Source of the DNA: Agarilytica sp045430345
GTDB taxonomy: Bacteria; Pseudomonadota; Gammaproteobacteria; Pseudomonadales; Cellvibrionaceae
Reading direction: 5' to 3'
Assembly (NCBI GenBank): GCA_045430345.1
Contig: JAILXT010000001.1
Span: 992,001-1,056,000 of the forward strand
Length of the DNA stretch: 64,000 nt
In this document: piece after piece, positions 28,911 through 37,846 of the stretch
Layout: every line of letters starts with the position of its first letter
How positions within the stretch are numbered: position 1 is the first letter of the stretch
The notes under the pieces: generated by a model
What the model saw: the letters and a program-made list of their open reading frames with translations, nothing else
Told to the model about the DNA's origin: nothing
Database searches by the model: none
Program-made: the position numbers and the translations under genes

Positions 28911-28945
28911 TGTACTTACTTGCCAAAAAACCTTATTTAAGTACA
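28911..28945. promoter_or_regulatory. Inverted repeat TGTACTTA-N19-TAAGTACA upstream of the globin gene
   Basis: Perfect 8-base arms end 27 bases before the globin start codon and overlap the expected promoter region. This fits an operator bound by a dimeric regulator. It does not match the FNR, NorR or Fur consensus as I know them. Confidence 0.45.
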
Positions 28946-28972
28946 TTTTAAACCCCAGATAAGTAGGTCACC

Positions 28973-29386
28973 ATGTCTATTACCCCGCGCCAAAAAGCGT
29001 TAGTGCAAAACAGCTTTAGCAGTGTAGAGCCCATCGCAGATGATGCCGCCAAGATATTCTATGACAAACTCTTTGAATACGACCCCGCGCTTAGGCGCAT
29101 GTTTAAATCAGATATGAAAAGCCAGGGAAGAAAACTGATGACAACCTTGAAAGTCGCTGTCAAAGGGCTGGACGACCTAGATAGCCTCGTGCCCGTTTTA
29201 GAAAACATTGCGGTACAACATTTATCTTATGGCGTTAAAGCAAAAGACTACACCACCGTAGGTAATGCACTTTTATATGCCCTTAAGGTAGGACTGGGTA
29301 ACGAATGGACACCGGAACTGCGACAAGCCTGGGTAGACACCTATCGCATCATGGCAACGGTCATGAAAAGTAAGGCTTATCATTAA
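28973..29386 (+). CDS. Single-domain globin (bacterial haemoglobin type)
   Basis: This 137-residue protein resembles Vitreoscilla-type haemoglobin and the globin domain of flavohaemoglobins, without the reductase part. The proximal haem ligand is probably His83 in AVQHLSYGV; FYDKLFEYDP supplies the B-helix Tyr30 and the C-helix region. The likely role is oxygen or nitric oxide binding or detoxification in the cytosol. A good ribosome-binding site (aagtaggt) precedes the ATG. It stands alone, with a conspicuous inverted repeat just upstream that may be its control site. Confidence 0.88.
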   Translation: MSITPRQKALVQNSFSSVEPIADDAAKIFYDKLFEYDPALRRMFKSDMKSQGRKLMTTLKVAVKGLDDLDSLVPVLENIAVQHLSYGVKAKDYTTVGNALLYALKVGLGNEWTPELRQAWVDTYRIMATVMKSKAYH

Positions 29387-29431
29387 ACCGACGAACACCC
29401 AAGGCGAGTGCTTCGCCAACCCAACACGACA

Positions 29432-30292
29432 TTAGGATGCATTATTTGCGTCGCGCGCGATAGAAAACTGCAATAAATTACACCACACATCATCATCGTG
29501 CTGACGCAAAGCATGTATCAACGCATCATCTACCGCTTTATTATTACCCGCCGTACGCGCAAGCTTCACCTTCACACGCAAAGCGTAACTATGCGCTTCG
29601 TCAATAGTCAGTATCTCATCACTGAACCGCGTAACACGGCCAACGTCATTTTCCGCCTCTGCTAGCTGACACAAGATAGTCAATGCATCGACCGCTAAAT
29701 CAGGATCTTTTGCGTATTCCACCAACCCGGCAGCCGCTTCCTGTTTAAGGCCGAGCCCTACCATTAATTGCGCACGTTTAATTTTGGCGCGATTGTGCGA
29801 TGGGTCCGCTGCCAAAACTTGCGTAAAATGCGCTAACGCAGACTCTTTCTTTCCCCTAGCCAATTCAGCCTGAGCTAACGCATAGTGCCCCCTCGCCCGC
29901 GTACGCAACGCCTCATCTGACCACCCTGCTTTTTCAAGCGCAATCGCGGTCTCAAAATGCGCTTCATAATTGTACGGCTGTGATGAGCACAGCATGAGCC
30001 CAGCCTCTGCGGCCTGCGCGTGATCACCCAGCGCCAACAAAGAAACAAATTTAAAATCAATGAGGTCAGCAAATGACGGCGATAAACGCAGCCCTTGCTC
30101 GGCAGCGGCCAAAACGTCACGCGCATCTCGTTCGAAATGACGATCGATAATGCACTTATAAAGAAAGGTATACGGATGCTGATGACGGCTTAGCCCATCC
30201 TCGTTCAATAGCGCATCGGCTTTATCAAAATCACCCTCGTCTATCACCGCTTTAACGCGCAATAAAAAAGCCTGAATATCTTGCTCGCTCAT
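29432..30292 (-). CDS. Tetratricopeptide-repeat protein
   Basis: 286 residues built mostly of helical TPR-like repeats. A clear unit around residues 135-170 reads ALAQAELARGKKESALAHF, followed by AADPSHNRAKIKRAQL. It has no signal peptide, so it is a cytosolic scaffold or adaptor of unknown partner. The start ATG follows the stop of the upstream DUF1266 gene with no intervening base, so the two are translationally coupled and probably work together. Confidence 0.75.
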   Translation of the reverse strand: MSEQDIQAFLLRVKAVIDEGDFDKADALLNEDGLSRHQHPYTFLYKCIIDRHFERDARDVLAAAEQGLRLSPSFADLIDFKFVSLLALGDHAQAAEAGLMLCSSQPYNYEAHFETAIALEKAGWSDEALRTRARGHYALAQAELARGKKESALAHFTQVLAADPSHNRAKIKRAQLMVGLGLKQEAAAGLVEYAKDPDLAVDALTILCQLAEAENDVGRVTRFSDEILTIDEAHSYALRVKVKLARTAGNNKAVDDALIHALRQHDDDVWCNLLQFSIARDANNAS

Positions 30293-30979
30293 CTAATAAG
30301 ATACCTTTTCTACTGGATTATTCCCTTTACCGGTATGCGGCCACGGCGCAAAACTTAAATACGGGGAATCCTGATCAACCACCAAACGACGCGCATTACC
30401 TAATGCAGCCTTCACGCCCTTATGATCGAGCTTTTCAGCAAAAGCATGCCCCACAACGAAGGAAAACAAATAGTCAAAATGTGTTTTGAACACGCCATGT
30501 TCAACGATAAAATCGGCCTGAAATACGAGCCTCTGCCAAGTTTCGTCTTCCTTAAACCACCCCATTACATATCCTGCTCGGGTCAGCATACTTTGTGTCG
30601 CGATATCAAATGCGCGAATGGTGTGCTCACCGAGATCATATAAATACTGTTCCACTAACATCGCAGGAACGGCTTGATCACTTCCGCTAGAAGCCAATGA
30701 GGCAATAAAATCCTTACGTTCTGAATACAACATTTCTGCTAGGTAATGATGTAAACGTAAATACTCAATTGTATGACCACCCTCGTTATCCAGCCAATCG
30801 AGTAATTTTACCAACTGATCTCGCGTATCGATCCCCCTTTGGGTCGATAGCATTTTCGCGACCTTATCTTTATCCCCAAAGCCTAAGCTTTGGCAGTCAA
30901 AATCTGGATCAGACATCAAAACCGGCGCGGCGAGCGATAAAGAAAAACGCTGTTGTTGGGTGAGCGAATCTAGGCCCAT
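30293..30979 (-). CDS. DUF1266-like protein
   Basis: 228 residues. The section AFDIATQSMLTRAGYVMGWF, the later Trp, and the FDYLFSFVVGHAF segment fit the DUF1266 pattern (E. coli YbeU/YbeR relatives): a helix, a conserved Gly-Tyr, a Trp and an aromatic end. The function of the family is unknown. The gene is first in a two-gene operon with the TPR gene. No signal peptide or membrane segment is seen. Confidence 0.6.
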   Translation of the reverse strand: MGLDSLTQQQRFSLSLAAPVLMSDPDFDCQSLGFGDKDKVAKMLSTQRGIDTRDQLVKLLDWLDNEGGHTIEYLRLHHYLAEMLYSERKDFIASLASSGSDQAVPAMLVEQYLYDLGEHTIRAFDIATQSMLTRAGYVMGWFKEDETWQRLVFQADFIVEHGVFKTHFDYLFSFVVGHAFAEKLDHKGVKAALGNARRLVVDQDSPYLSFAPWPHTGKGNNPVEKVSY

Positions 30980-31135
30980 AAAAAGGTAAGCCTCATTTTA
31001 ATGGAGGAATAACAGGTAAGAGGTGATTATATCGCGCTAACAAATAAACTCACAGTTAAAAATAAACCCACGATATCGCCGAATATCACGCCCTCCTTGG
31101 CTTCTGTTGTAAATCTAGCCAGCCCCACGATACGC

Positions 31136-33529
31136 TTAAAAACCCCCGGTTGTTTTAATCGAAAAGAATAGGCTTCTCGGTTCGCCTTCTTCCATAAAGA
31201 AAGGGGTACCATAACTACTGCGAATATATTCCTTATCGAATAAATTCCGAATGGCAAGAGACAAGGTTAAATGGGAAAAGCCCTTATATCGAATAACAGC
31301 ATCAGCTTTGGTGTAGGCCGGAAGCTTAAGACTATTTGCATCATCAGCAAAACGATCGCCCACATACTTAAAACCCAACCCTAATTCAAAATCATTTAGG
31401 GGTTTGATATCAATATCGTAATTAAACCATGCGTTCGCCACTCGCTTAGCCGAGCTATGTAATCGTTCATCGGTATCGTCAACTGAACCAACAAACGTAT
31501 AACCAATATCCGCGCCCGGAAAGTCTCGCAAACTAAAATTATTATCGTTGTAACCCATATTGACAATTAAATTCAATTGATTCCCTACTTGGCCACTCAC
31601 ACTGAGATCTACCCCTTTAGAATATTGGTCGTCCGCGGGTACGCTGGCGAATGCATCCACCCCAAAGTCAAACATGTGAATATTGGAGCTTTTTAATCGA
31701 TAAAAAGTGAGGCTACTCACTAATTGTTCATCCAACCAAGTCTTTTTGACAGCGCCTTCCAACTGGCGGGTTTTTACCGGCGATAATGAATCAGTCTGAC
31801 TACTTGCATTACTTGTTAAACCAGCAAGTACCAGCGTCGTCTGATTGGTAAAGGATTCGGAATAGCTTAAATGGCTAGAAAATGAATTAGTGAACACAAT
31901 ATTCGCACCCAATTGTGGCGTTAGTTCATTATATCCGCGCTCAAGTGTCTGAAAAGTAGTGCCACTCGGCCGTATTCGGGTAACCACACCCTTTAAATTC
32001 ATATCCTCGTATCGAACATCTGCGTGGATTGCTAATTTCTCATTTACGAAAAAACTTTTTGCCACACTCACTCCATAAAAGTCACTCTTTTGCTGAAAGC
32101 CCCCAGAGCCATTCGGCGTCTCAGGTATTTCCAGAGCGTAATAATCGGTTTGTTGAACGTTGTATACACCAGGGAAGAACGTCGTGAAATAACTGGGCAA
32201 GCTATTTTCAAAGCGTTGATAATCGAGACCAATACGAACTAAAGCATCGATACCAAAAAAGGAATAGCTTTTTTCTGCAGCGCCATCAGCACCCTTAGAC
32301 TTAGTAAAGGTATCTTCAACATATAAATGTTGAAATACTGCATCACCTGGGGATCCGCCAGGAACAGGCAACAACATCGCCGCAGAAACATCCGTATTGG
32401 CATAGCTCATATTTAGACCAGTACTCAACCGCCAATTTTTCCAATTGCCATGTAAAAAATCCAAACCAAATGTAGAGTCTTTTATAGTAGACGTGGACCA
32501 AGGGGCGGCCACAATTTGCTCTCGCGGCAATTCCCCGCCGGAAAATGATTCATGAAATGTAAACGTATGAGGGAATTTTTTAACAACCTGATGGTACGCG
32601 GACATAAGCACTTGAGACTGATCTGAAAACTCATATTCAAGACTCGGCGCTAAAACGTACTTATCGCTGAATACAAAGTCCTTGACGTGATTACTCGTTT
32701 CTGCAACACCAATAAAACGAAATGCTTTTTTATTTTCACTTTTCGAAGAAAAATTAAAATCAAATTCACTACGATAATAATCGTATGAACCCGCTTTAAT
32801 CACCGCTGAATACTGCGAATCCTTCATCGGTTTTTTTGTGACGAGGTTCAGCATACCCCCCGGCTGAATGTAATTTGCGCTAGGGCCTTGAATCACATCC
32901 ACCCTTTCTAATACGGCGGGATCTAGTTCAAGTAAAGTCCGCCGATAAAATTTTCCGTCGATACTAAAAAGTGCCGGGACACCCCGAGAATAGAAGTGCG
33001 GATAGATCCCGGAAGCGAGTTCAAAATATTCAATCCCACTGACATAGGAAAGTACATCATCGATATCGCGGGCCTCAACATCATCAATGTGTTCTCCAGT
33101 CACTGACTGAATGGATAAAGGAAGTTGATAAAGGGGAAATGTTTCCTGGCTATCCTCGTTTTGACTGACTCTAGATGCTGCATCCCTCAGATATCCCGTC
33201 ACGGTGATTTTAGGGAGTGCAGTCGTTTTGACATTGCTCCGAACGATTCGGATCTGGCGACCTTTTACGCTATACGTTAAATCACTGCGCCCCAACAAAA
33301 TATCTAACGCTTGAGTTATAGAATATTGACCACTCTCCCCTTCAAATTCAAATTGAGGGACCGTGCCTTCGCCAAAAATAATGTCATAATTCGTCTGAGA
33401 GGCCAAAGAAAGAAGTGCATCGTGGCCCGACATAGGCGCTATCTCAATATTAAAAACCTCTAGCGCTACAACAGATGTTGAAAAAAGATTAAACGTCAGA
33501 ATAACACACAGTATTTTGGCAGCACGCAT
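31136..33529 (-). CDS. TonB-dependent outer-membrane receptor with N-terminal STN signalling domain
   Basis: 797 residues: signal peptide (1-22), an STN (secretin/TonB short N-terminal) domain at ~30-98, a plug domain at ~125-240 (SIQSVTGEHI; RVDVIQGPSANYIQPGG; LVTKKP), then a 22-strand-type beta-barrel to a C-terminal Phe. The plug sequence is typical of siderophore receptors. An STN domain normally signals through an inner-membrane anti-sigma factor, but no FecI/FecR-type genes are nearby, so any partner is elsewhere. No siderophore synthesis genes are adjacent. The start is supported by the signal peptide. A palindrome lies 24 to 42 bases upstream. Confidence 0.92.
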   Translation of the reverse strand: MRAAKILCVILTFNLFSTSVVALEVFNIEIAPMSGHDALLSLASQTNYDIIFGEGTVPQFEFEGESGQYSITQALDILLGRSDLTYSVKGRQIRIVRSNVKTTALPKITVTGYLRDAASRVSQNEDSQETFPLYQLPLSIQSVTGEHIDDVEARDIDDVLSYVSGIEYFELASGIYPHFYSRGVPALFSIDGKFYRRTLLELDPAVLERVDVIQGPSANYIQPGGMLNLVTKKPMKDSQYSAVIKAGSYDYYRSEFDFNFSSKSENKKAFRFIGVAETSNHVKDFVFSDKYVLAPSLEYEFSDQSQVLMSAYHQVVKKFPHTFTFHESFSGGELPREQIVAAPWSTSTIKDSTFGLDFLHGNWKNWRLSTGLNMSYANTDVSAAMLLPVPGGSPGDAVFQHLYVEDTFTKSKGADGAAEKSYSFFGIDALVRIGLDYQRFENSLPSYFTTFFPGVYNVQQTDYYALEIPETPNGSGGFQQKSDFYGVSVAKSFFVNEKLAIHADVRYEDMNLKGVVTRIRPSGTTFQTLERGYNELTPQLGANIVFTNSFSSHLSYSESFTNQTTLVLAGLTSNASSQTDSLSPVKTRQLEGAVKKTWLDEQLVSSLTFYRLKSSNIHMFDFGVDAFASVPADDQYSKGVDLSVSGQVGNQLNLIVNMGYNDNNFSLRDFPGADIGYTFVGSVDDTDERLHSSAKRVANAWFNYDIDIKPLNDFELGLGFKYVGDRFADDANSLKLPAYTKADAVIRYKGFSHLTLSLAIRNLFDKEYIRSSYGTPFFMEEGEPRSLFFSIKTTGGF

Positions 33530-34033
33530 AAAAATCCATTACATTTGTGATAAAAGTTGGGCGCCCACTTTAATACTTAAGTCCAATTTTTCAATATTTT
33601 CCTATATACAAACATCACAAATTTCTAAAAGCCTACCTAATATGGCCACGAGCACAATTAACATAGAACAAATTTCGAACGGATAGCAATCAAACGTTTG
33701 ACCTAAACGGATACCGAGTGCCAAGATTAGTACATTGCAACAGTTAATTATCGTCTTGATTTTGACGTTTGAAGAAAATAATAGGTGCCCTTTAGATCGG
33801 CACCCACATGAAAATAGTTGTTATACCGAACCGGAAAATTCACATTCTGCCAACTGAAAGATGTCAAACGATAGCGTGTTATAACCTAGATAAATCTAAA
33901 GTGCGGACTTCATTAAACCCATAACCACTGAAAAAATCACTTTCGGTTCCTAGCCCAAAACGCCATATCAATACAAGGCAGCCCCTCTTCGCCGATCGAC
34001 ATGAAACTACAAAGAATATCCGAAGGCCTCTAG
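33530..34033. other. Intergenic region upstream of the TonB receptor, no gene seen
   Basis: An A+T-rich stretch with no convincing reading frame. Apart from the palindrome near 33,562, no clear Fur box, tRNA or terminator was recognised. Confidence 0.5.
33553..33571. promoter_or_regulatory. Palindrome in the TonB receptor leader
   Basis: TGGGCGCCCA is a perfect 10-base palindrome extended by nearly complementary AAAG and CTTT arms. It lies 24-42 bases before the receptor start codon, where a repressor or a leader hairpin could act. It is not a Fur box. Confidence 0.4.
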
Positions 34034-34534
34034 TCATAATGGCCGTGCAGGTATCCCAACTACCGTCACGCTGTTCGGAACATCCTTCGTCACTACGGAA
34101 TTTGCACCAACAATCACATCATCCCCCAGCGATATATTTCCTACTATTTTTGCTCCAGCACCAATATCCACACGGTTACCTAGAACGGGGGCATCATTCG
34201 GTGTTTTTACCCCCTTAACACCTAAGGTTACCCCCTGGCGAATAACACAATCATCACCAATCTTACATTCACCATGGATAACGATAGCACCTTGATGCTC
34301 AATAATGACGCGTCTACCAAGTTCAACAGTAAACGGCAGCTCTATTCCATACACAGTACGTGCACGACGGTACAGCGCGCGATACAAGAGGCTAAACGGC
34401 GCTCGTACGGCACGGTTTTTAAACCGTTGCCGCCACTGGCCGAAACGACAAATCGCGACTGCCCGAAAACCAGGAAGCGTCCAGTCTTTCCGGTGGGATA
34501 CCCAATCTTCATGTATCAACTGAAAAAGGTTCAA
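34034..34534 (-). CDS. Serine O-acetyltransferase-like hexapeptide-repeat enzyme
   Basis: 166 residues with an N-terminal helical region and a left-handed beta-helix. VIHGECKIGDDCVIRQGVTL carries the hexapeptide pattern, and VELGRRVIIEHQGAIVIHG contains a catalytic-type His. The C-terminal GIPARPL closes the fold. This short CysE-like form is common in exopolysaccharide or capsule loci, where it acetylates a sugar or serine; true CysE is usually longer. No cysteine or polysaccharide genes flank it, so the substrate is uncertain. Confidence 0.8.
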   Translation of the reverse strand: MNLFQLIHEDWVSHRKDWTLPGFRAVAICRFGQWRQRFKNRAVRAPFSLLYRALYRRARTVYGIELPFTVELGRRVIIEHQGAIVIHGECKIGDDCVIRQGVTLGVKGVKTPNDAPVLGNRVDIGAGAKIVGNISLGDDVIVGANSVVTKDVPNSVTVVGIPARPL

Positions 34535-35002
34535 AATAGTCTCAAATCGAAAAATAACCGGCAGTATTCCCTAAGCCCCAGCTTATTGATATGCCATAAA
34601 TCAAAGAACTAGTATGTTTAGCTATGTTTTTAATAGCGGTTCAGACGTAGACAGCGCCATTTTCGACGCTCCATCACTAGCATTAGCGTGTACCGATTTT
34701 TCAGTAACAGTATCGTAGATTTTTGGAAGGAAACTAGGTGAGAGTAGACTATTAAGGTAATTGATCATCAGTAAATTCAAGAACAAGATAGCCACAAAGG
34801 TTATCTTTAAATTCTTGAAGCGGTTTCAAGTAAACTCGTACCACAAAGGGATCGCTACTTACCAAAATTCAGGGATAGAAAAACATTTCACCCATTCAGA
34901 TGCGAACAGCTCAAAAGAATCATAGCAAGCATTCATCAACCAAATTGCAAACGAGTCAATCAATACTCATTACATTTATTGCAACAGAGTTTCCCAAATT
35001 AT
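34535..35002. other. Intergenic region, no gene seen
   Basis: A low-complexity A+T-rich stretch between the acetyltransferase and the lipoprotein gene. It lies downstream of the type VI island operon and may contain its terminator, but no strong hairpin with a T-run was found. Confidence 0.45.
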
Positions 35003-36151
35003 TTATGGTTGTGCTGGCTTACCTGGATAGTTCATATATCGCATAAGTTCTTTGCTTTCCTTAATAGTATCAATTCTATCTTTACCTCCAAACCGCCCAA
35101 ACTTGTAATCGGTAATTTTAATAGATCCCTCATCATTCTCAACACGTAAATTCGTAGTAAATTCCCCCTCCAATAAAGAGCCATCAATTTTTAAAACCAC
35201 CCTTAACGGACTGTCGTTTTCTTGGCTCAAGGCACGAAATGCTTCGTACATTTTATCGGTATTGATACTTTCTAAATCTGCCATCCTAACTTCATCAGAA
35301 AAAAAGAAATTAACACTAATATTTTCCAACATGCTTAATGGCGTCGCTTTCCAATTTTTTGCATCCGAATAATACTTATGGCGTTCACCATTATTAAAAG
35401 CCGTTGAAATAAGGTAGGGGGTATATTCACTTTCGATCACAATATCGTATTCGTAGACTTCCTCATGTAAACGTTTCCAATAGCCTGGATCATTCAATTG
35501 TGGGCTATTCGGCACCAATGCCAGCGACTCCTCGATCACGTCCTCGACAATTTCTTCCTTGGTAAACTCGGGATTACTGAAGATCTCGCTCCATGGAACA
35601 CCTTCAAATTCTTCAGCTTGCCCTTGAAACACCACCCAACGGTGAAGCCCAGAGGATAACCAAACAACAGTAAAACCTCCTGGAGCCAAACCCAAAGTGA
35701 ATGTACTCGTTGGATGTTCATACAACGTGTACGGTGTTCTTCGGTCTAGTTCCACTAATTGTTGTATTCTTTCAAAAGGCAGCTCAAAGTTAGCTTGATA
35801 GAACTTATCTTCCCGCCAGGAAAACCACGCCACCTCAAACCGCTTGGGCAGAGGAATTTCTTCCCTGCCTGAAGCAATATTTGACCGCCCTTTTCCCCAG
35901 CCCTTATGCACAAGAGCTCGAGTCGGCACACCTTTTAAATATCCATCTACTGCTTCAAAATGCCCATCAATTATTTGTGTGACGTACTCTTTCGGCGCGG
36001 ATTCTGTGATACGCCACCTATATTCTTTCATCGAATCTACCTTCTTAAGGTTACTTGACCTATCTTCACAGCCAATTAAGATTATACAAGCAGCTGCCAA
36101 TGCAATTTTGGCGTTTAAAATATGAGAAAGCACAACATTAAATTTACTCAC
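35003..36151 (-). CDS. DUF2931-family lipoprotein, probable immunity protein for the adjacent lipase effector
   Basis: From GTG 36151 the protein begins with a charged-hydrophobic leader ending in the lipobox LIGC, with the lipid-bearing Cys at about residue 28. Residues after it (FEVAWFSWREDKFYQANFELP) match the DUF2931 pattern. The ATG at 36232 would overlap the upstream gene by 62 bases and place the signal too far in; a TTG at 36163 is another option. The gene lies 19 bases after the Tle1-type lipase gene. Periplasmic lipoproteins encoded beside antibacterial phospholipase effectors usually neutralise them, and I infer that here. The start codon is less certain than the gene. Confidence 0.75.
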   Translation of the reverse strand: MSKFNVVLSHILNAKIALAAACIILIGCEDRSSNLKKVDSMKEYRWRITESAPKEYVTQIIDGHFEAVDGYLKGVPTRALVHKGWGKGRSNIASGREEIPLPKRFEVAWFSWREDKFYQANFELPFERIQQLVELDRRTPYTLYEHPTSTFTLGLAPGGFTVVWLSSGLHRWVVFQGQAEEFEGVPWSEIFSNPEFTKEEIVEDVIEESLALVPNSPQLNDPGYWKRLHEEVYEYDIVIESEYTPYLISTAFNNGERHKYYSDAKNWKATPLSMLENISVNFFFSDEVRMADLESINTDKMYEAFRALSQENDSPLRVVLKIDGSLLEGEFTTNLRVENDEGSIKITDYKFGRFGGKDRIDTIKESKELMRYMNYPGKPAQP

Positions 36152-36170
36152 ATTAACACTCAATGTTCGT

Positions 36171-37844
36171 TTACCCTTGATAAAACTCACGAATTTTTTT
36201 ACCTTTACGAATTCTCGGCCAAAGCCCAACACTCATAGTCGCTGAATAATGTAAATGTTCATTACGTAGCTTTTCAAGATCAAACCCTCCAGGGCTTTGA
36301 GAGCTTGATTTTTCAAACCAGTGAGAAGCTTTCGAAGAATTTCCAGCAGATGATATATACGACCTTACGTCCGAATCCACTTGAGAAAGCTCACCTGGTA
36401 CTTTATTGAGTCGTTTTGCCTGACCATTAAAACTAAAGCCATTTTTCTTTGTTTCTTCAAACATTAAATTAAATGGTATTGTTCGATAGGTGTTTTTTAC
36501 CGAGTTTCGGTATATATTAATTTCCGTTTCTTCTTCATATTCATGAACCCCATAGCCCATAGGGCCAACCCATATACGTTTTTCCTTTTTAACATCGATC
36601 TCGGACTTCTGAGTTTTTAAATCTTTCTTTTTAGAGGAAAACCATCCTTCCTTCTCTATTTGCTTTGCATATTCACTTAATTTTATATCCCCAACCGAAA
36701 ATTTACTTAGAGTTTTCATTGCAAAACTGTGATCCAAAATACTGCCAACCTCAGGGATTGCACCGGCTTCACGATAGCCACCTCCAACATCAGAATGCAC
36801 ACCTGGCAAATAATACTCCTCTCCGGTTCCTTTATTTTTAGCGGAACTAATATCGGTCAATGAAAAACAGAGTCTGTGCTCTTCAGCGGCAGCCAGATGA
36901 TACACCTTCTTTGCGTGCTTAATAGCATCTAAATGTAAGTCGTCGACATCAGAAGATAACGCATTTACGTATGACGATACGGTATCAAACACCCCAACAA
37001 ATCCAAATACTAAGGCATCTCGCGCAACATCCACGCCATTCGCATTAAGTTTCATTAAAAGATTGGAGGTAGGAACAGTTTTCTTAACCGATCTGCTTCC
37101 ACGACTGCGAGTTTTTACTTTGGTGTAGAAAACTTGCTCACCTTTCATTAGGTAGTGAATAAAAGATCGTGCTGTAGCCGCACCGCGACTAAAACCAAAT
37201 AAATCGATAGTTATATTCGAAATATAGTATTTATCAGAGCTAATTTTTTCCTCTTCCAGAAAGCCCTGGTACCAATCCGATATTTGATTAATCCCAGATT
37301 GCATTTTGGCATAAATACCCGTAGTCCCAGTCGCCATTGCATTACCAGCACTACTATCAACCTTAAATTTTGGCTTCGATGGAGGAAATACCGGTGTACT
37401 TGCGTACATTGCTGTTTGCTGCCAAATATCAATTTTCTCTTGATATACTCGCATGTCGTCTTCGTAGACTTTGGATACTGCGCGCAAATCTTGTGTACCA
37501 GCCCCCTCCACATAAATTGAAGCATGATAGTCATTATCATCCGTCGATAAGAACCCCTCTTCTAAATACGACACATTCGAAAAATCGTTTTCAAAACTCG
37601 CATTTGAAGTGCCGACATTTTTGGCATCTTGCCCTGGCAGAGCTTTACCTGGATCTTGCTTTTTTACAACCTTGTAGTCGGCACTATTTCCTTGCCTTGC
37701 CTTAATATTCGCTCGATTGTTTCCCGTTCCATCGAAAAAAACGGATATACGTAAAGTAATAGGTTCTTTTTTTGTTTTTTCCGGCTCTTTGTCTGGATTA
37801 TCACCAATCATTAAGACCGCAACGCCTTCACCTACTTGGGTCAT
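36171..37844 (-). CDS. DUF2235 (Tle1-type) phospholipase effector of type VI secretion
   Basis: 557 residues. FFDGTGNN (36-43) is the opening motif of the DUF2235 hydrolase fold. GFSRG (217-221) holds the nucleophile Ser219; VFDTVSS (Asp287) and PGVHSDVGGGY (His350) supply the other catalytic positions. These features match Tle1 antibacterial phospholipases delivered by VgrG/PAAR spikes. The gene starts 2 bases after the KS-like gene and is followed by a lipoprotein gene, the usual effector-immunity layout. There is no signal peptide, as expected for a type VI cargo. The C-terminal ~150 residues are not recognised. Confidence 0.85.
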   Translation of the reverse strand: MTQVGEGVAVLMIGDNPDKEPEKTKKEPITLRISVFFDGTGNNRANIKARQGNSADYKVVKKQDPGKALPGQDAKNVGTSNASFENDFSNVSYLEEGFLSTDDNDYHASIYVEGAGTQDLRAVSKVYEDDMRVYQEKIDIWQQTAMYASTPVFPPSKPKFKVDSSAGNAMATGTTGIYAKMQSGINQISDWYQGFLEEEKISSDKYYISNITIDLFGFSRGAATARSFIHYLMKGEQVFYTKVKTRSRGSRSVKKTVPTSNLLMKLNANGVDVARDALVFGFVGVFDTVSSYVNALSSDVDDLHLDAIKHAKKVYHLAAAEEHRLCFSLTDISSAKNKGTGEEYYLPGVHSDVGGGYREAGAIPEVGSILDHSFAMKTLSKFSVGDIKLSEYAKQIEKEGWFSSKKKDLKTQKSEIDVKKEKRIWVGPMGYGVHEYEEETEINIYRNSVKNTYRTIPFNLMFEETKKNGFSFNGQAKRLNKVPGELSQVDSDVRSYISSAGNSSKASHWFEKSSSQSPGGFDLEKLRNEHLHYSATMSVGLWPRIRKGKKIREFYQG

Positions 37845-37846
37845 AA

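Noticed and set aside
29403..29417. GGCGA-N5-TCGCC hairpin after the globin gene as a terminator
   Set aside because: The stem is only five bases and there is no T-run.
31027..31257. Short hydrophobic frame at the 3' end of the TonB receptor gene
   Set aside because: It overlaps the receptor coding region in another frame and has no recognisable start signal or family.
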